Below are positions 25,646 to 34,010 of a stretch of DNA of 51,207 nt, piece by piece; position 1 is the first letter of the stretch, and every line of letters begins with the position of its first letter. Both the position numbers and the translations under genes were made by a program. The notes under the pieces are model-generated. The model did not search any database. It was not told where the DNA came from and worked only from the letters and a program-made list of their open reading frames with translations. Source of the DNA: Burkholderiaceae bacterium (GTDB lineage Bacteria; Pseudomonadota; Gammaproteobacteria; Burkholderiales; Burkholderiaceae_E); the NCBI GenBank assembly GCA_023954015.1, contig JAMLIS010000021.1:1-51207 (forward strand), written 5' to 3'.

Positions 25646-26196
25646 ACTGGTTCGACGCCGCATTCGAGCGTTCCACGCGTGCCGCCGCGCGCCGCACGTC
25701 CCGGCGCTCGACGATCGCGCGACTCGGGCGCCTGCTCGTCGGCGCGTCTGTCGCGCTGCCCGTGCTGCCCTTCGATCGCAGCGCACACGCGGCCAAGGGG
25801 CACGCCGCCGCCGGCAAGCCAGCGGCCGCGAAGGACGCCAGGGCCGTCCAGACCGACGACACGCAGTGCGATTACTGGAAGTACTGCGCGGTCGACGGCT
25901 TCCTGTGCTCGTGCTGCGGGGGCAGCGTCAACGCGTGTCCGCCGGGCACCGAGCCGTCGAAGGTTTCGTGGATCGGCACCTGCCGCAATCCGAACGACGG
26001 CAAGGACTACCTCGTCAGCTACTTCGACTGCTGCGGGAAGAACGCCTGCGGCCGCTGCGCCTGCAACACGAACCTGGGCGAGCGTCCGGCGTATCGCATC
26101 ACGCTGCACAACGACATCAACTGGTGCATGGGCAGCACCAGCACGATGTTCCATTGCACGGCATCGCTGCTCGTCGGCGTCGCCGAGAAATCCTGA
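25642..26196 (+). CDS. aauA: Aromatic amine dehydrogenase light chain (TTQ-bearing subunit)
   Basis: This 184-residue precursor is the catalytic subunit. A twin-arginine-type signal (SRRSTIARLGRLLVGASVAL) suggests export already folded. In the mature part the residues expected to form TTQ are Trp110 (PSKVSW) and Trp161 (NDINW), with the catalytic Asp129 (YFDCC) and Thr173 (HCTAS). These match Trp109, Trp160, Asp128 and Thr172 of the A. faecalis enzyme as I recall them, each shifted by one. Fourteen cysteines are present, including LCSCCGG and ACGRCAC, the aromatic amine dehydrogenase pattern rather than the twelve of methylamine dehydrogenase. It is the last of four coupled genes; a DUF1329 gene follows after 12 bases. 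No cupredoxin acceptor gene is adjacent. Confidence 0.94.
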   Translation: MNWFDAAFERSTRAAARRTSRRSTIARLGRLLVGASVALPVLPFDRSAHAAKGHAAAGKPAAAKDARAVQTDDTQCDYWKYCAVDGFLCSCCGGSVNACPPGTEPSKVSWIGTCRNPNDGKDYLVSYFDCCGKNACGRCACNTNLGERPAYRITLHNDINWCMGSTSTMFHCTASLLVGVAEKS

Positions 26197-26208
26197 CCCG
26201 GAGGAGAC

Positions 26209-27570
26209 ATGAAGGCAACGACTCTCTGCGCGGCGCTCGCGCTCGCGCTCGCATCGGCCCCGTCGTGGGCGGCCGTCACCGAAGCCGAGGCGGCGCGCCT
26301 GGGCAAGGACCTCACGCCGGTGGGCGCCGAAAAGGCCGGCAACAAGGACGGCACGATTCCGGCGTGGGACGGGGGCATGACCAAGGCGCCGGCCGGCTGG
26401 AAGCTGTCCGATCCGCGCGTCGACCCGTACAAGAACGACAAGGTGCTCTTCTCGATCGACGCCTCGAACGTCGACAAGTACAAGGACAGGCTCTCGGAGG
26501 GCCAGCAGACGCTGATCCGCACGCTGCCCGGCTACCGGATGGACGTGTATCCGACGCACCGCTCGTGCGGCTACGCCGACGAGATCTACCAGCGCACCGC
26601 GCAGAATGCGCGCGTGGCGAAGCTCGTCGACGGCGGCTGGCAACTGGAGAACGCGGTCGGGCGCGGCGTGCTCTTTCCGATCCCGAAGAACGGCGCCGAA
26701 GCCGTCTGGAACCACAAGCTGCGCTTCCAGGGTTCAGGCCGCATCGAGCACTACTCGACGCTGTTCTCGACGAAGAGCGGCGACTTCTCCCAGCTCGGAC
26801 AGAACCAGTGGGTGGTCTTTCCGCTGCACGACCAGGCGACGAAGAGCTTCGAGGACGTGAACAAGAGCGAGGCGAAGATCCTCAACGAAGTGATCAGCCC
26901 GCCCGCGCGCGCCGGCGAGATGATCCTCGTGCACTGGTTCATGGACCGCGGCTCCGACGCCTGGCTGTACTTCCCCGGCCAGCGCCGCGTGCGTCGCGCG
27001 CCGTCGTTCGCCTACGACAATCCGGTCCCCGGCTACGAGAACCTCGAGACGGTCGACCAGTACCCGATGTACGCGGGAGCGATGGACCGCTACGACTGGA
27101 AGCTGGTCGGCAAGAAGGAGCTCTACGTTCCCTACAACAGCTGGAAGCTGATCGACAAGAGCCGCAAGTACAAGGACATCTACCTGCCCGACTACGTCAA
27201 CCGCGACCTGATGCGCTACGAGCTGCATCGCGTCTGGGTCGTCGAGGCGACGCTCAAGGAAGGCATGCGCCACATCTTCCCGCGCCGCGTGATGTTCATC
27301 GACGAGGACAGCTGGACGATGCTGCTCACCGACCTCTACGACGCGCAGGGCAAGGTCTGGCGCGTGCAGGAGGCGAGCCTGTGGGTCGCCCCGGAGATCC
27401 CGGCGTGCGTGAGCCAGGAGTTCGTCGGCTACGACCTGAACGTCGGACGCTACATCGCCGAGACGGCAACGCAGGAGCACCCGCCCACCGACTGGCTCGC
27501 CGGTCGTGAAGGTCGCATCAACCCGAACATGTTCAACCCGGGTGAACTGCGCCGGCGAGGCGAGCGCTGA
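26209..27570 (+). CDS. DUF1329 family exported protein
   Basis: This is a 453-residue protein with a clear Sec signal peptide (LCAALALALASAPSWA, cleavage near residue 22) and the DUF1329 domain, recognisable from AARLGKDLTPVGAEKAGNKD, GTIPAWDGG, and PGQRRVRRAPSFAYDNP. The fold is thought to resemble LolB/LppX-like lipid-binding proteins, and the family is usually found next to DUF1302 and MMPL/RND genes, suggesting transport or placement of hydrophobic material at the outer membrane. Function is not established. It starts 12 bases after the amine dehydrogenase light chain with a GGAGGAG ribosome-binding site, so it belongs to the same transcription unit. Confidence 0.9.
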   Translation: MKATTLCAALALALASAPSWAAVTEAEAARLGKDLTPVGAEKAGNKDGTIPAWDGGMTKAPAGWKLSDPRVDPYKNDKVLFSIDASNVDKYKDRLSEGQQTLIRTLPGYRMDVYPTHRSCGYADEIYQRTAQNARVAKLVDGGWQLENAVGRGVLFPIPKNGAEAVWNHKLRFQGSGRIEHYSTLFSTKSGDFSQLGQNQWVVFPLHDQATKSFEDVNKSEAKILNEVISPPARAGEMILVHWFMDRGSDAWLYFPGQRRVRRAPSFAYDNPVPGYENLETVDQYPMYAGAMDRYDWKLVGKKELYVPYNSWKLIDKSRKYKDIYLPDYVNRDLMRYELHRVWVVEATLKEGMRHIFPRRVMFIDEDSWTMLLTDLYDAQGKVWRVQEASLWVAPEIPACVSQEFVGYDLNVGRYIAETATQEHPPTDWLAGREGRINPNMFNPGELRRRGER

Positions 27571-27661
27571 GACGGCGCGCACGGGTCACCGAATCACCAC
27601 CTGCAGCGACAGTGCCGGCGCGTCCGGCGGCGACAAGACGAAAACCGGGGAGGAAGGTTCC

Positions 27662-29575
27662 ATGAAAGGAAATGACCATCGCGCCGTGACGAAGCTGCGG
27701 CGCCGGAAACCGAAGCTCGACGCCGGCCGCGCCGCGCCGATCGCCTGCGCGATCGGCGCCGCGCTCGCTGCGCTGGCGGCCAGCACGCCGGCGCACGCAT
27801 TCCGCTTCCAGAACGAAACCGTCAAGGGAAGCTTCGACTCGACGATCTCGTTCGGCATCATCAAGCGCCTCCAGGCCACCGACCGCAGCATCATCAGCAA
27901 CGACAACGGCGGCACGTCGGCGACGACGAGCGAGCTCGAAGACCGCGCGAACGCCTATTACGGCCCCGGCTCGGCCACGGCCGACCCGAACTTCAACTTC
28001 CTGCAGACCGACGACGGGAACCTGAACTACAAGAAGGGCGACATCGTGTCGGCCGCCCTGAAGGGCACGCACGAACTCCTGCTGCACGGTCCCGACCAGT
28101 GGAGCGCGATGCTGCGCGCAAGCTGGTTCAAGGACTGGAAGGTCGACGACACGCGACGCATGCCGCTCGACCCGGCGGCGCGCGATGCCGCGGTCGACAA
28201 GTTCACCTGGCTCGACGCCTGGATCGCCAAGGAATTCGAGATCGCCGAGCGGCCGGTCAAGGTTCGCGTGGGCAACCAGGTGATCAGCTGGGGCGAAGAC
28301 GTCTTCATCTACGGCGGCGTGAACGTCACCAACGCGATCAACCTGCAGTCCGCGCACGTGCCGGGGATGCAGCTGAAGGAGATCTTCCGGCCCGCGCCGA
28401 TGGTCCACGTCAACGCCAACGTCGCCGACGGACTGAGCGTCGAGGGCTACTACCAGTTCCGCTGGAACGCATTCAAGTTCGATCCGGTCGGCACGTTCTT
28501 CTCGCCGGCCGACGTGCTCGGCAAGGGCGCGAAATACGCTTTCGTCAACTCGACGACGCTCGACAAGGTCATCGGGCTGTCGCCCGGCGATCCGGGCTAC
28601 ATGCCGCCGGGAACCGTCGGCGACACCGGGACGACCAATCCGCTGACCGGCCGGCGCTTCACGCCGGCGGAACTGGCCTCCGGCAGTGCGACGGTGCCGG
28701 TCTTCGGCGACGCGCTGCCCACCCTCACCAATCACCTGGCCCCGAACGAACCGAAGAATTCCGGCCAGTTCGGCCTGGCCGCGCGCTGGCTGCCCGAAGG
28801 CTCGGACACCGAATACGGCGTGTACTGGATCCGCTATCACGACAAGATCCCGACGCTCGGCTTCGTCTTCGATCCCGCGCGCTTCACGACGAACGTCGCG
28901 GGCCTGGCGTACTACGTCGACTACGGCGAGAGCCGCAACGTGTTCGGCGTTTCGGCGAGCACCGGAGTCGGGAAGTGGGCGGTCGGCGTCGAACTGTCGT
29001 ACCGGCCCAAGGAAAGCGTGGCCATGGACCCGACGGTGCTGGGCGGCGGCAAGTACTCGGTCTTCGATTACGTCGGCAAGGTCAGCCGCGGTTTCGTCAC
29101 CGAGAAGAAATGGCAGGCGCACCTGACCGGTTTCCGGCTGCTGGCGCCGTCCGATCTCGGCGGGATGATCGGCAACGTCGGCGCCGCCGAGGGCTACTTC
29201 ATCGGCGAAATGGCGATGGCCCATTTCCCGAGCCTGGATCGTTCCGGACGCATCCCGTACCTGCTCAACGACTACTCGTTGCCGGACAAGACGTCGGCCG
29301 GCATGGTCTTCTCCACCGGACTGACCTACGCCAACGTCGCCGACTCGGGCTGGAACGTCTCGCCGCAGCTCGACGTCGCCTGGGACTTCCACGGCACTTC
29401 GCCGAGCGCGACGCCGTTCATCGAGGGCCGCAAGGCGACGACGCTGTCGCTGAACTTCAACTCGGCGGACCGGTGGAAGGCGGGTGTCGGCTATACGCGC
29501 TTCTGGGGCGGCGGCTCCAACAACACGATGAAGGATCGCGATTTCCTCTCGATCGTCACGTCGTTCTCGTTCTGA
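27662..29575 (+). CDS. DUF1302 family outer-membrane beta-barrel protein
   Basis: This is a 637-residue protein whose signal peptide (IACAIGAALAALAASTPAHA, ending near residue 46) is preceded by a long basic n-region. The mature part has repeated amphipathic strands and ends in Phe (IVTSFSF), typical of outer-membrane barrels. DUF1302 features include VKGSFDSTISFGIIKRLQ near the mature N-terminus and VRVGNQVISWGEDVFIYGG. It is probably a substrate channel paired with the DUF1329 protein and RND transporter. ATG 27662 follows a GGGAGGAAGG ribosome-binding site; the frame is open upstream into the previous gene but that part is not signal-like. 91 bases separate it from the DUF1329 gene. Confidence 0.9.
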   Translation: MKGNDHRAVTKLRRRKPKLDAGRAAPIACAIGAALAALAASTPAHAFRFQNETVKGSFDSTISFGIIKRLQATDRSIISNDNGGTSATTSELEDRANAYYGPGSATADPNFNFLQTDDGNLNYKKGDIVSAALKGTHELLLHGPDQWSAMLRASWFKDWKVDDTRRMPLDPAARDAAVDKFTWLDAWIAKEFEIAERPVKVRVGNQVISWGEDVFIYGGVNVTNAINLQSAHVPGMQLKEIFRPAPMVHVNANVADGLSVEGYYQFRWNAFKFDPVGTFFSPADVLGKGAKYAFVNSTTLDKVIGLSPGDPGYMPPGTVGDTGTTNPLTGRRFTPAELASGSATVPVFGDALPTLTNHLAPNEPKNSGQFGLAARWLPEGSDTEYGVYWIRYHDKIPTLGFVFDPARFTTNVAGLAYYVDYGESRNVFGVSASTGVGKWAVGVELSYRPKESVAMDPTVLGGGKYSVFDYVGKVSRGFVTEKKWQAHLTGFRLLAPSDLGGMIGNVGAAEGYFIGEMAMAHFPSLDRSGRIPYLLNDYSLPDKTSAGMVFSTGLTYANVADSGWNVSPQLDVAWDFHGTSPSATPFIEGRKATTLSLNFNSADRWKAGVGYTRFWGGGSNNTMKDRDFLSIVTSFSF

Positions 29576-29598
29576 TCCACCTCCTCCGGTAGTACCCG

Positions 29599-31959
29599 AT
29601 GATCGCTCGCAGCGTAGAACGTCTCCAGCGCCTGCTGTTCGGTCATCGGGCGCTGGTGCTCGTGCTGCTGGCGCTCTTCACCGCGGTGATGGGCGTCTTC
29701 GCAAGCCGGCTGCACATGGACGCCGGTTTCGACAAGCAGCTGCCGCAGCATCACGAGTACGTCCGCACCTTCTTCGAGTTCCGTGACGAGGTCTTCGGCG
29801 CGAACCGGATCATCGTCGTCGTGCGTGCGCGCGACGGCGAGATCTGGACCGCCCCGGGACTGCGCAAGCTCTACGACGTGACGCAGGCGGTGATGTTCCT
29901 GCCGGGCATCGACCGGCGCACCGTCACCTCGCTGTGGACGCCGAACACGCGCGTGCTCGGCGTGACCGAGGAAGGCTTCAAGGCCGAGGACGTGATCGGC
30001 GGCGACATCACGCCCGATCGTCTGGACGACGGCCGCATCGAGCGCATCCGGCACAACGCCTTGGTCGGCGGCTACATCGGCACGCTGGTCTCCAGCGACA
30101 ACCGGGGCGCGATGGTCGTCGCCGACCTGCTCGAGACCGACCGCGCGACCGGCGAGAAACTCGATTACCTCGACTTCGCCTCGCGCATCGAACAGCAGGT
30201 GCGCGGCCGGCTCGAGGACGCCGGCTACGAGATCCAGATCATCGGCTTCGCCAAGCAGATGGGCGACATCGCCGACGGAGCGACCAGCGTCCTTCGATTC
30301 TTCGCGCTCGCCTTCGCGCTCACCGCGCTGTCGGTGTGGCTCTATTGCCGCTCGTGGCGGCTGACGCTGCTCACGCTCGGCTGCTCGCTGGTGTCGGTCG
30401 TCTGGCAGTTCGGCACGCTGCGCCTGCTCGGCTACGGGCTCGATCCGCTCGCCGTGCTCGTGCCCTTCCTGGTCTTCGCCATCGGCGTCTCGCACGGCGT
30501 GCAGCAGATCAACTACATCGTCAAGGAGACCTGCGGCGGCGCCGACAGCGGCACCGCCGCGCGACGCGCATTCACCGGACTGCTGATCCCCGGCTCGATG
30601 GCGCTCGTGACCGCCTTCGTCGGCTTCGCGACGCTCACGCTGATCCCGATCCCGATGATCCGCGAACTGGGCATCACCGCTTCGATAGGCGTCGCGTACA
30701 AGATCGTCACCAACCTCGTGATGCTTCCGGTCTCCGCGTCGTACCTGCAATTCGACGACGCGTACGTCGCGCGCATGAAACGGCTGCGCGAGCGGCGCGA
30801 GCGCGTGATGGCCTGGCTGGGAGGCATCGCGCGCACGCGCAACGCGATCATCGGCACGCTGGCGGGCGTGCTGCTGTTCGCGGTCGCCTTCCAGCAAAGC
30901 CTGCACCGGCACGTCGGCCACCTGGCTTCGGGTGCGCCGGAGCTGCGCGCCGATTCGCGCTTCAACCGGGACGCCGCGTCGATCGTCGCCAGCTTCGACC
31001 TCGGACTGGACGTGCTCACCGTCGTCTTCCAGGCGCCGAAGGACGGCTGCTACCAGCAGCCGGTGATGGCCTACATCGACCAGTTCGCCTGGCAGATGCA
31101 GAACACGCCGGGCGTCATCTCGGTGGCGTCGGTGGCACAGCTCGCCAAGCAGGCCTATGCGGGAACGAACGAAGGCCACCCGAAGTGGACCGCACTCGCC
31201 GCCGACGAGCGTTCGCTGGCGAACTCGGTCGGGCTCATTCCCGAAGGCACGGGCCTCTTCAACCCGGGGTGCACCGTCCTGCCGGTGAACGTGTTCCTCA
31301 CCGACCACAAGGCGACCACCGTCAAGGACGTGATCGCCGCCGTGCGCGCGTTTCGCGACGCCGAGCGGATGGACGGGGTGCAGCTGCGCCTGGCCAGCGG
31401 CAACGTGGGCGTGCAGGCGGCCACCAACGAGGTGCTCGAGACGACCGAGCTGCCGATGATGCTCTACGTCTACCTGACGATCGTCGCGCTCGTGTTCTTC
31501 ACCTACCGCGACTGGCGCGCGATGCTCGCCTGCTGCATGCCGCTGACGCTGGCGACCTTCCTCGGATACTGGTTCATGAAGGAACTCGACATCGGGCTCA
31601 CGGTGGCGACGCTGCCGGTGATGGTGCTCGCCGTGGGCATCGGCGTCGACTACGCGTTCTACATCTACAACCGGCTGCAGCTGCACCTGGCGCACGGCGC
31701 GAACATCGCCGACGCGTTCCGGCAGTCGCTGATGGAAACCGGCAACGCCACCGTCTTCACCGCGATCACGCTTTCGGTGGGCGTGGCCACCTGGTCGTTC
31801 TCGGACCTGAAGTTCCAGGCCGACATGGGGATGCTGCTCACCTTCATGTTCATGGTGAACCTGCTGATGGCGATCACGCTGTTGCCGGCGATCGCCGTCA
31901 CGCTCGACGTGCTGATCCCGCGCCGCCGACCGGTGCGCGCGCCCTTCCTCGTCCACTGA
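29599..31959 (+). CDS. RND/MMPL-family transporter
   Basis: This is a 786-residue inner-membrane protein with the two-fold RND layout: one N-terminal helix (LVLVLLALFTAVMGVF), a periplasmic loop, a five- to six-helix bundle (about 225-400), a second helix near 415, a second loop, and a final bundle (about 610-770) ending ITLLPAIAVTLDVL. The motifs AVGIGVDYAFYIYNRL and GVSHGVQQINY are typical of MMPL/HpnN-like exporters. Substrates are unknown; the family often moves lipids or other hydrophobic compounds. It follows DUF1302 by 23 bases, and no membrane-fusion protein is present. The neighbouring DUF1329 and DUF1302 proteins probably complete the envelope pathway. Confidence 0.9.
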   Translation: MIARSVERLQRLLFGHRALVLVLLALFTAVMGVFASRLHMDAGFDKQLPQHHEYVRTFFEFRDEVFGANRIIVVVRARDGEIWTAPGLRKLYDVTQAVMFLPGIDRRTVTSLWTPNTRVLGVTEEGFKAEDVIGGDITPDRLDDGRIERIRHNALVGGYIGTLVSSDNRGAMVVADLLETDRATGEKLDYLDFASRIEQQVRGRLEDAGYEIQIIGFAKQMGDIADGATSVLRFFALAFALTALSVWLYCRSWRLTLLTLGCSLVSVVWQFGTLRLLGYGLDPLAVLVPFLVFAIGVSHGVQQINYIVKETCGGADSGTAARRAFTGLLIPGSMALVTAFVGFATLTLIPIPMIRELGITASIGVAYKIVTNLVMLPVSASYLQFDDAYVARMKRLRERRERVMAWLGGIARTRNAIIGTLAGVLLFAVAFQQSLHRHVGHLASGAPELRADSRFNRDAASIVASFDLGLDVLTVVFQAPKDGCYQQPVMAYIDQFAWQMQNTPGVISVASVAQLAKQAYAGTNEGHPKWTALAADERSLANSVGLIPEGTGLFNPGCTVLPVNVFLTDHKATTVKDVIAAVRAFRDAERMDGVQLRLASGNVGVQAATNEVLETTELPMMLYVYLTIVALVFFTYRDWRAMLACCMPLTLATFLGYWFMKELDIGLTVATLPVMVLAVGIGVDYAFYIYNRLQLHLAHGANIADAFRQSLMETGNATVFTAITLSVGVATWSFSDLKFQADMGMLLTFMFMVNLLMAITLLPAIAVTLDVLIPRRRPVRAPFLVH

Positions 31960-31969
31960 AGCGGCCATC

Positions 31970-32455
31970 GTGTTCGAAACCCTGATCCGCCGCCTGTCGC
32001 GCGAACCGAGCCCGCCGCCGGTCGCGCAGGCTGCCTTCGAGCGCCGCCAGCTCGCCGTGGCCGCGTTGCTCGTCGAGGCCGCGCACATCGACCGCCACGC
32101 CGGCGACGCCGAGCGTCGCGCCGTCGCGGCGCTGCTGCGCGAGCACTTCGGCCTGCCCGAAGGCGACGCGCAACGCCTGCTCGAACAGGCCGAGGAGCGC
32201 TACGCAGCGAGCCTGGACGACTGGATCTTCGCACGCGCGGTGCGCGACGGCTTCGACGAGGAGGAGCGGCTCGAAGTGCTGCGCATGATCTGGGAGGTGG
32301 TCTACAGCGACGGCCGGCTGGCGGCCTTCGAGCTCGACCTGCTGCAACGCCTGTGCGCCGCGCTCGGCCTGGACGACGACGCCGCCGAGGGCGCGCGCGT
32401 GCTGGCGTTCGCCCGCGCCAACCCCTTCGATCCGGAACAGGCGGGCGAGTCGTGA
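31970..32455 (+). CDS. TerB-like (tellurite resistance TerB family) small protein
   Basis: This is a 161-residue all-helical, acidic cytoplasmic protein. The TerB pattern is visible in LAVAALLVEAAHIDRHAGDAE, then ERLEVLRMIWEVVYSDGRL with the conserved Asp residues (AHIDRHAG, YSDGRL) thought to bind metal in the family. The role in this operon is unknown. GTG 31970 starts it 10 bases after the transporter; its stop overlaps the next GTG (GTGA). A TerB protein between a transporter and a propeller gene is unusual but the reading frame and coupling are clear. Confidence 0.82.
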   Translation: MFETLIRRLSREPSPPPVAQAAFERRQLAVAALLVEAAHIDRHAGDAERRAVAALLREHFGLPEGDAQRLLEQAEERYAASLDDWIFARAVRDGFDEEERLEVLRMIWEVVYSDGRLAAFELDLLQRLCAALGLDDDAAEGARVLAFARANPFDPEQAGES

Positions 32456-33498
32456 AGCGCGCCGTCCTGCGGATCGCCGCGGTGCTGTGCGCCGTGCAAT
32501 GGCTCGCCGGTTCGGGCCTTCCGGGCGACGACCCCGCCGACGGCGTCGCGAACGCCGCGACGGCGGCCGCCGACGCACGCGGCAGCAATGCTGCGTCTGC
32601 CGGAGAAGGCGCGCCGGCGCCGGTGCAGGCGCAGAAGGTGCTGCATCCCGAACGTGCACCCCTGCTTGCCGCCGTGACCGTGGGCAGCCGGCTCGTCGCC
32701 GCCGGCGACTTCGGAACCATCGTGTTGTCCGACGACGGGGGTCGAAGCTGGCGCCAGGCGCAGTCGGTGCCCACGCGCGTGACACTGACCGCACTGCAGT
32801 TCGTCGACGGGCGGCACGGCTGGGCCGTGGGACACGGCGGCGTCGTGCTGTCCACCGACGACGGCGGCGAGCGCTGGAACCTGCGATACCGCGCCGGCAG
32901 CGACGTCGCGCTTTTCTCGGTGCGTTTCGACGACCTGCGCCGCGGTCTCGCCGTCGGATCCTTCGGCTTCGCGATGCGCACCGACGACGGCGGCGCGAAC
33001 TGGCGGCGCATCTCGATGGGCGACGCGGACGCGCACCTGTACCAGATCTTCGCCGACCCGCGCGGCGCCACCTGGATAGCCGGCGAGATGGGCTCGCTGT
33101 ACCGCTCCGACGACGGCGAGCAGTTCGAACGCGTCGAGGTTCCGTACCCCGGCTCGCTGTGGGGCGGCATGGCGTCGGCCGACGGATCGATCCTGCTGTG
33201 GGGCATGGGCGGCACGCTGCTGCGCAGCACCGACGACGGACGATCGTGGCGCGAGACGACCACGGATACGCAGAACCCGATCACCGCTGCCTGCACACTG
33301 CCCGACCGCCGGGTCGTCCTCGTCGGGCTCGGCGGCACGGTGCTCGTCAGCACCGACGGCGGCGCCACCGTGAGTACCGAAATCCGACCGACGCGCCACG
33401 ACTACACGGCGGTCGTGGTCGCAAACGGCAAGCCGCTGCTGTTCAGCCTCGCCGGCGTCGAGCCCGCGCAATCCGGGGAAAGCGCAAGCGGCGGCTGA
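32452..33498 (+). CDS. YCF48/BNR-repeat beta-propeller protein, exported
   Basis: This is a 348-residue protein with an N-terminal hydrophobic export segment (VLRIAAVLCAVQWLAG) and a propeller built of repeats of the form VLSTDDGGERWN, MRTDDGGANWRR, LRSTDDGRSWRE and VLVSTDGGATV (BNR/Asp-box motifs). YCF48/HCF136-like proteins act in assembly of photosystem II in phototrophs; the bacterial relatives next to DUF1329/DUF1302/RND genes have no known activity. A chaperone- or lid-like role in the envelope pathway is an inference. GTG 32452 overlaps the TerB-like stop. Confidence 0.87.
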   Translation: MKRAVLRIAAVLCAVQWLAGSGLPGDDPADGVANAATAAADARGSNAASAGEGAPAPVQAQKVLHPERAPLLAAVTVGSRLVAAGDFGTIVLSDDGGRSWRQAQSVPTRVTLTALQFVDGRHGWAVGHGGVVLSTDDGGERWNLRYRAGSDVALFSVRFDDLRRGLAVGSFGFAMRTDDGGANWRRISMGDADAHLYQIFADPRGATWIAGEMGSLYRSDDGEQFERVEVPYPGSLWGGMASADGSILLWGMGGTLLRSTDDGRSWRETTTDTQNPITAACTLPDRRVVLVGLGGTVLVSTDGGATVSTEIRPTRHDYTAVVVANGKPLLFSLAGVEPAQSGESASGG

Positions 33499-33544
33499 CG
33501 ACTTTCGCGTCCGTCGCACACGCACCCCCAATCGCAGACAACCG

Positions 33545-34006
33545 GTGAACACGACCGAAGCCGCCCGCGGTGCCGACGGCACCCCTGCGATCGCTTGCGA
33601 GCGCGTCCGGGCACGTGCGCTGGCGGGCTGGCCGGCGACGGCTGCCCGCCCGGCCGCCGCCGCCATCGCCTTCGCGGTTCTCGCAGCGTCGGCCGCGGCC
33701 GGCCCCGGCTTCGCGCAACCGCGCGCCGCGGGCTCGCCCGCGGCGACGCTGTACGCGCTGAACTGCATGGGCTGCCATCCGGCGCCGAAGACGCGCGCGT
33801 ACGACGCGGGTCCGCTGCGCGGCGAGTTCTTCCACAACGACAAGGGACGCAACTTCTTCATCCGGATGCCGGCCGAGGGCCGAGCGCTGTCGACGGCGGA
33901 GGAGGCCCGCCTGCTCGAAGAAGTGCTCACGTGGAAGCGCGGCTGCGCGGCGATCCGGCAGGACGCGCCGATGGTCGGCTATTACGGCGAGCACTTCGTT
34001 CGCTGA
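33545..34006 (+). CDS. Small exported c-type cytochrome
   Basis: This is a 153-residue protein with an Ala-rich membrane/export segment (about residues 38-58, ending near FAQ) and one heme motif, CMGCH at 74-78. A likely axial Met lies in the FFIRMPAEGR segment. It is a plausible periplasmic electron carrier for the amine dehydrogenase, because no amicyanin or azurin gene is nearby, or for the two following diheme proteins, whose genes start 4 bases later. The start is GTG 33545; the N-terminal 35 residues are long and polar for a signal peptide, so a later GTG start is possible. Confidence 0.82.
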   Translation: MNTTEAARGADGTPAIACERVRARALAGWPATAARPAAAAIAFAVLAASAAAGPGFAQPRAAGSPAATLYALNCMGCHPAPKTRAYDAGPLRGEFFHNDKGRNFFIRMPAEGRALSTAEEARLLEEVLTWKRGCAAIRQDAPMVGYYGEHFVR

Positions 34007-34010
34007 CGCC

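Noticed and set aside
25642..26196. Methylamine dehydrogenase light chain (mauA)
   Set aside because: The cysteine pattern (LCSCCGG, ACGRCAC; fourteen cysteines) and the heavy-chain sequence fit aromatic amine dehydrogenase better, although substrate range is unproven.
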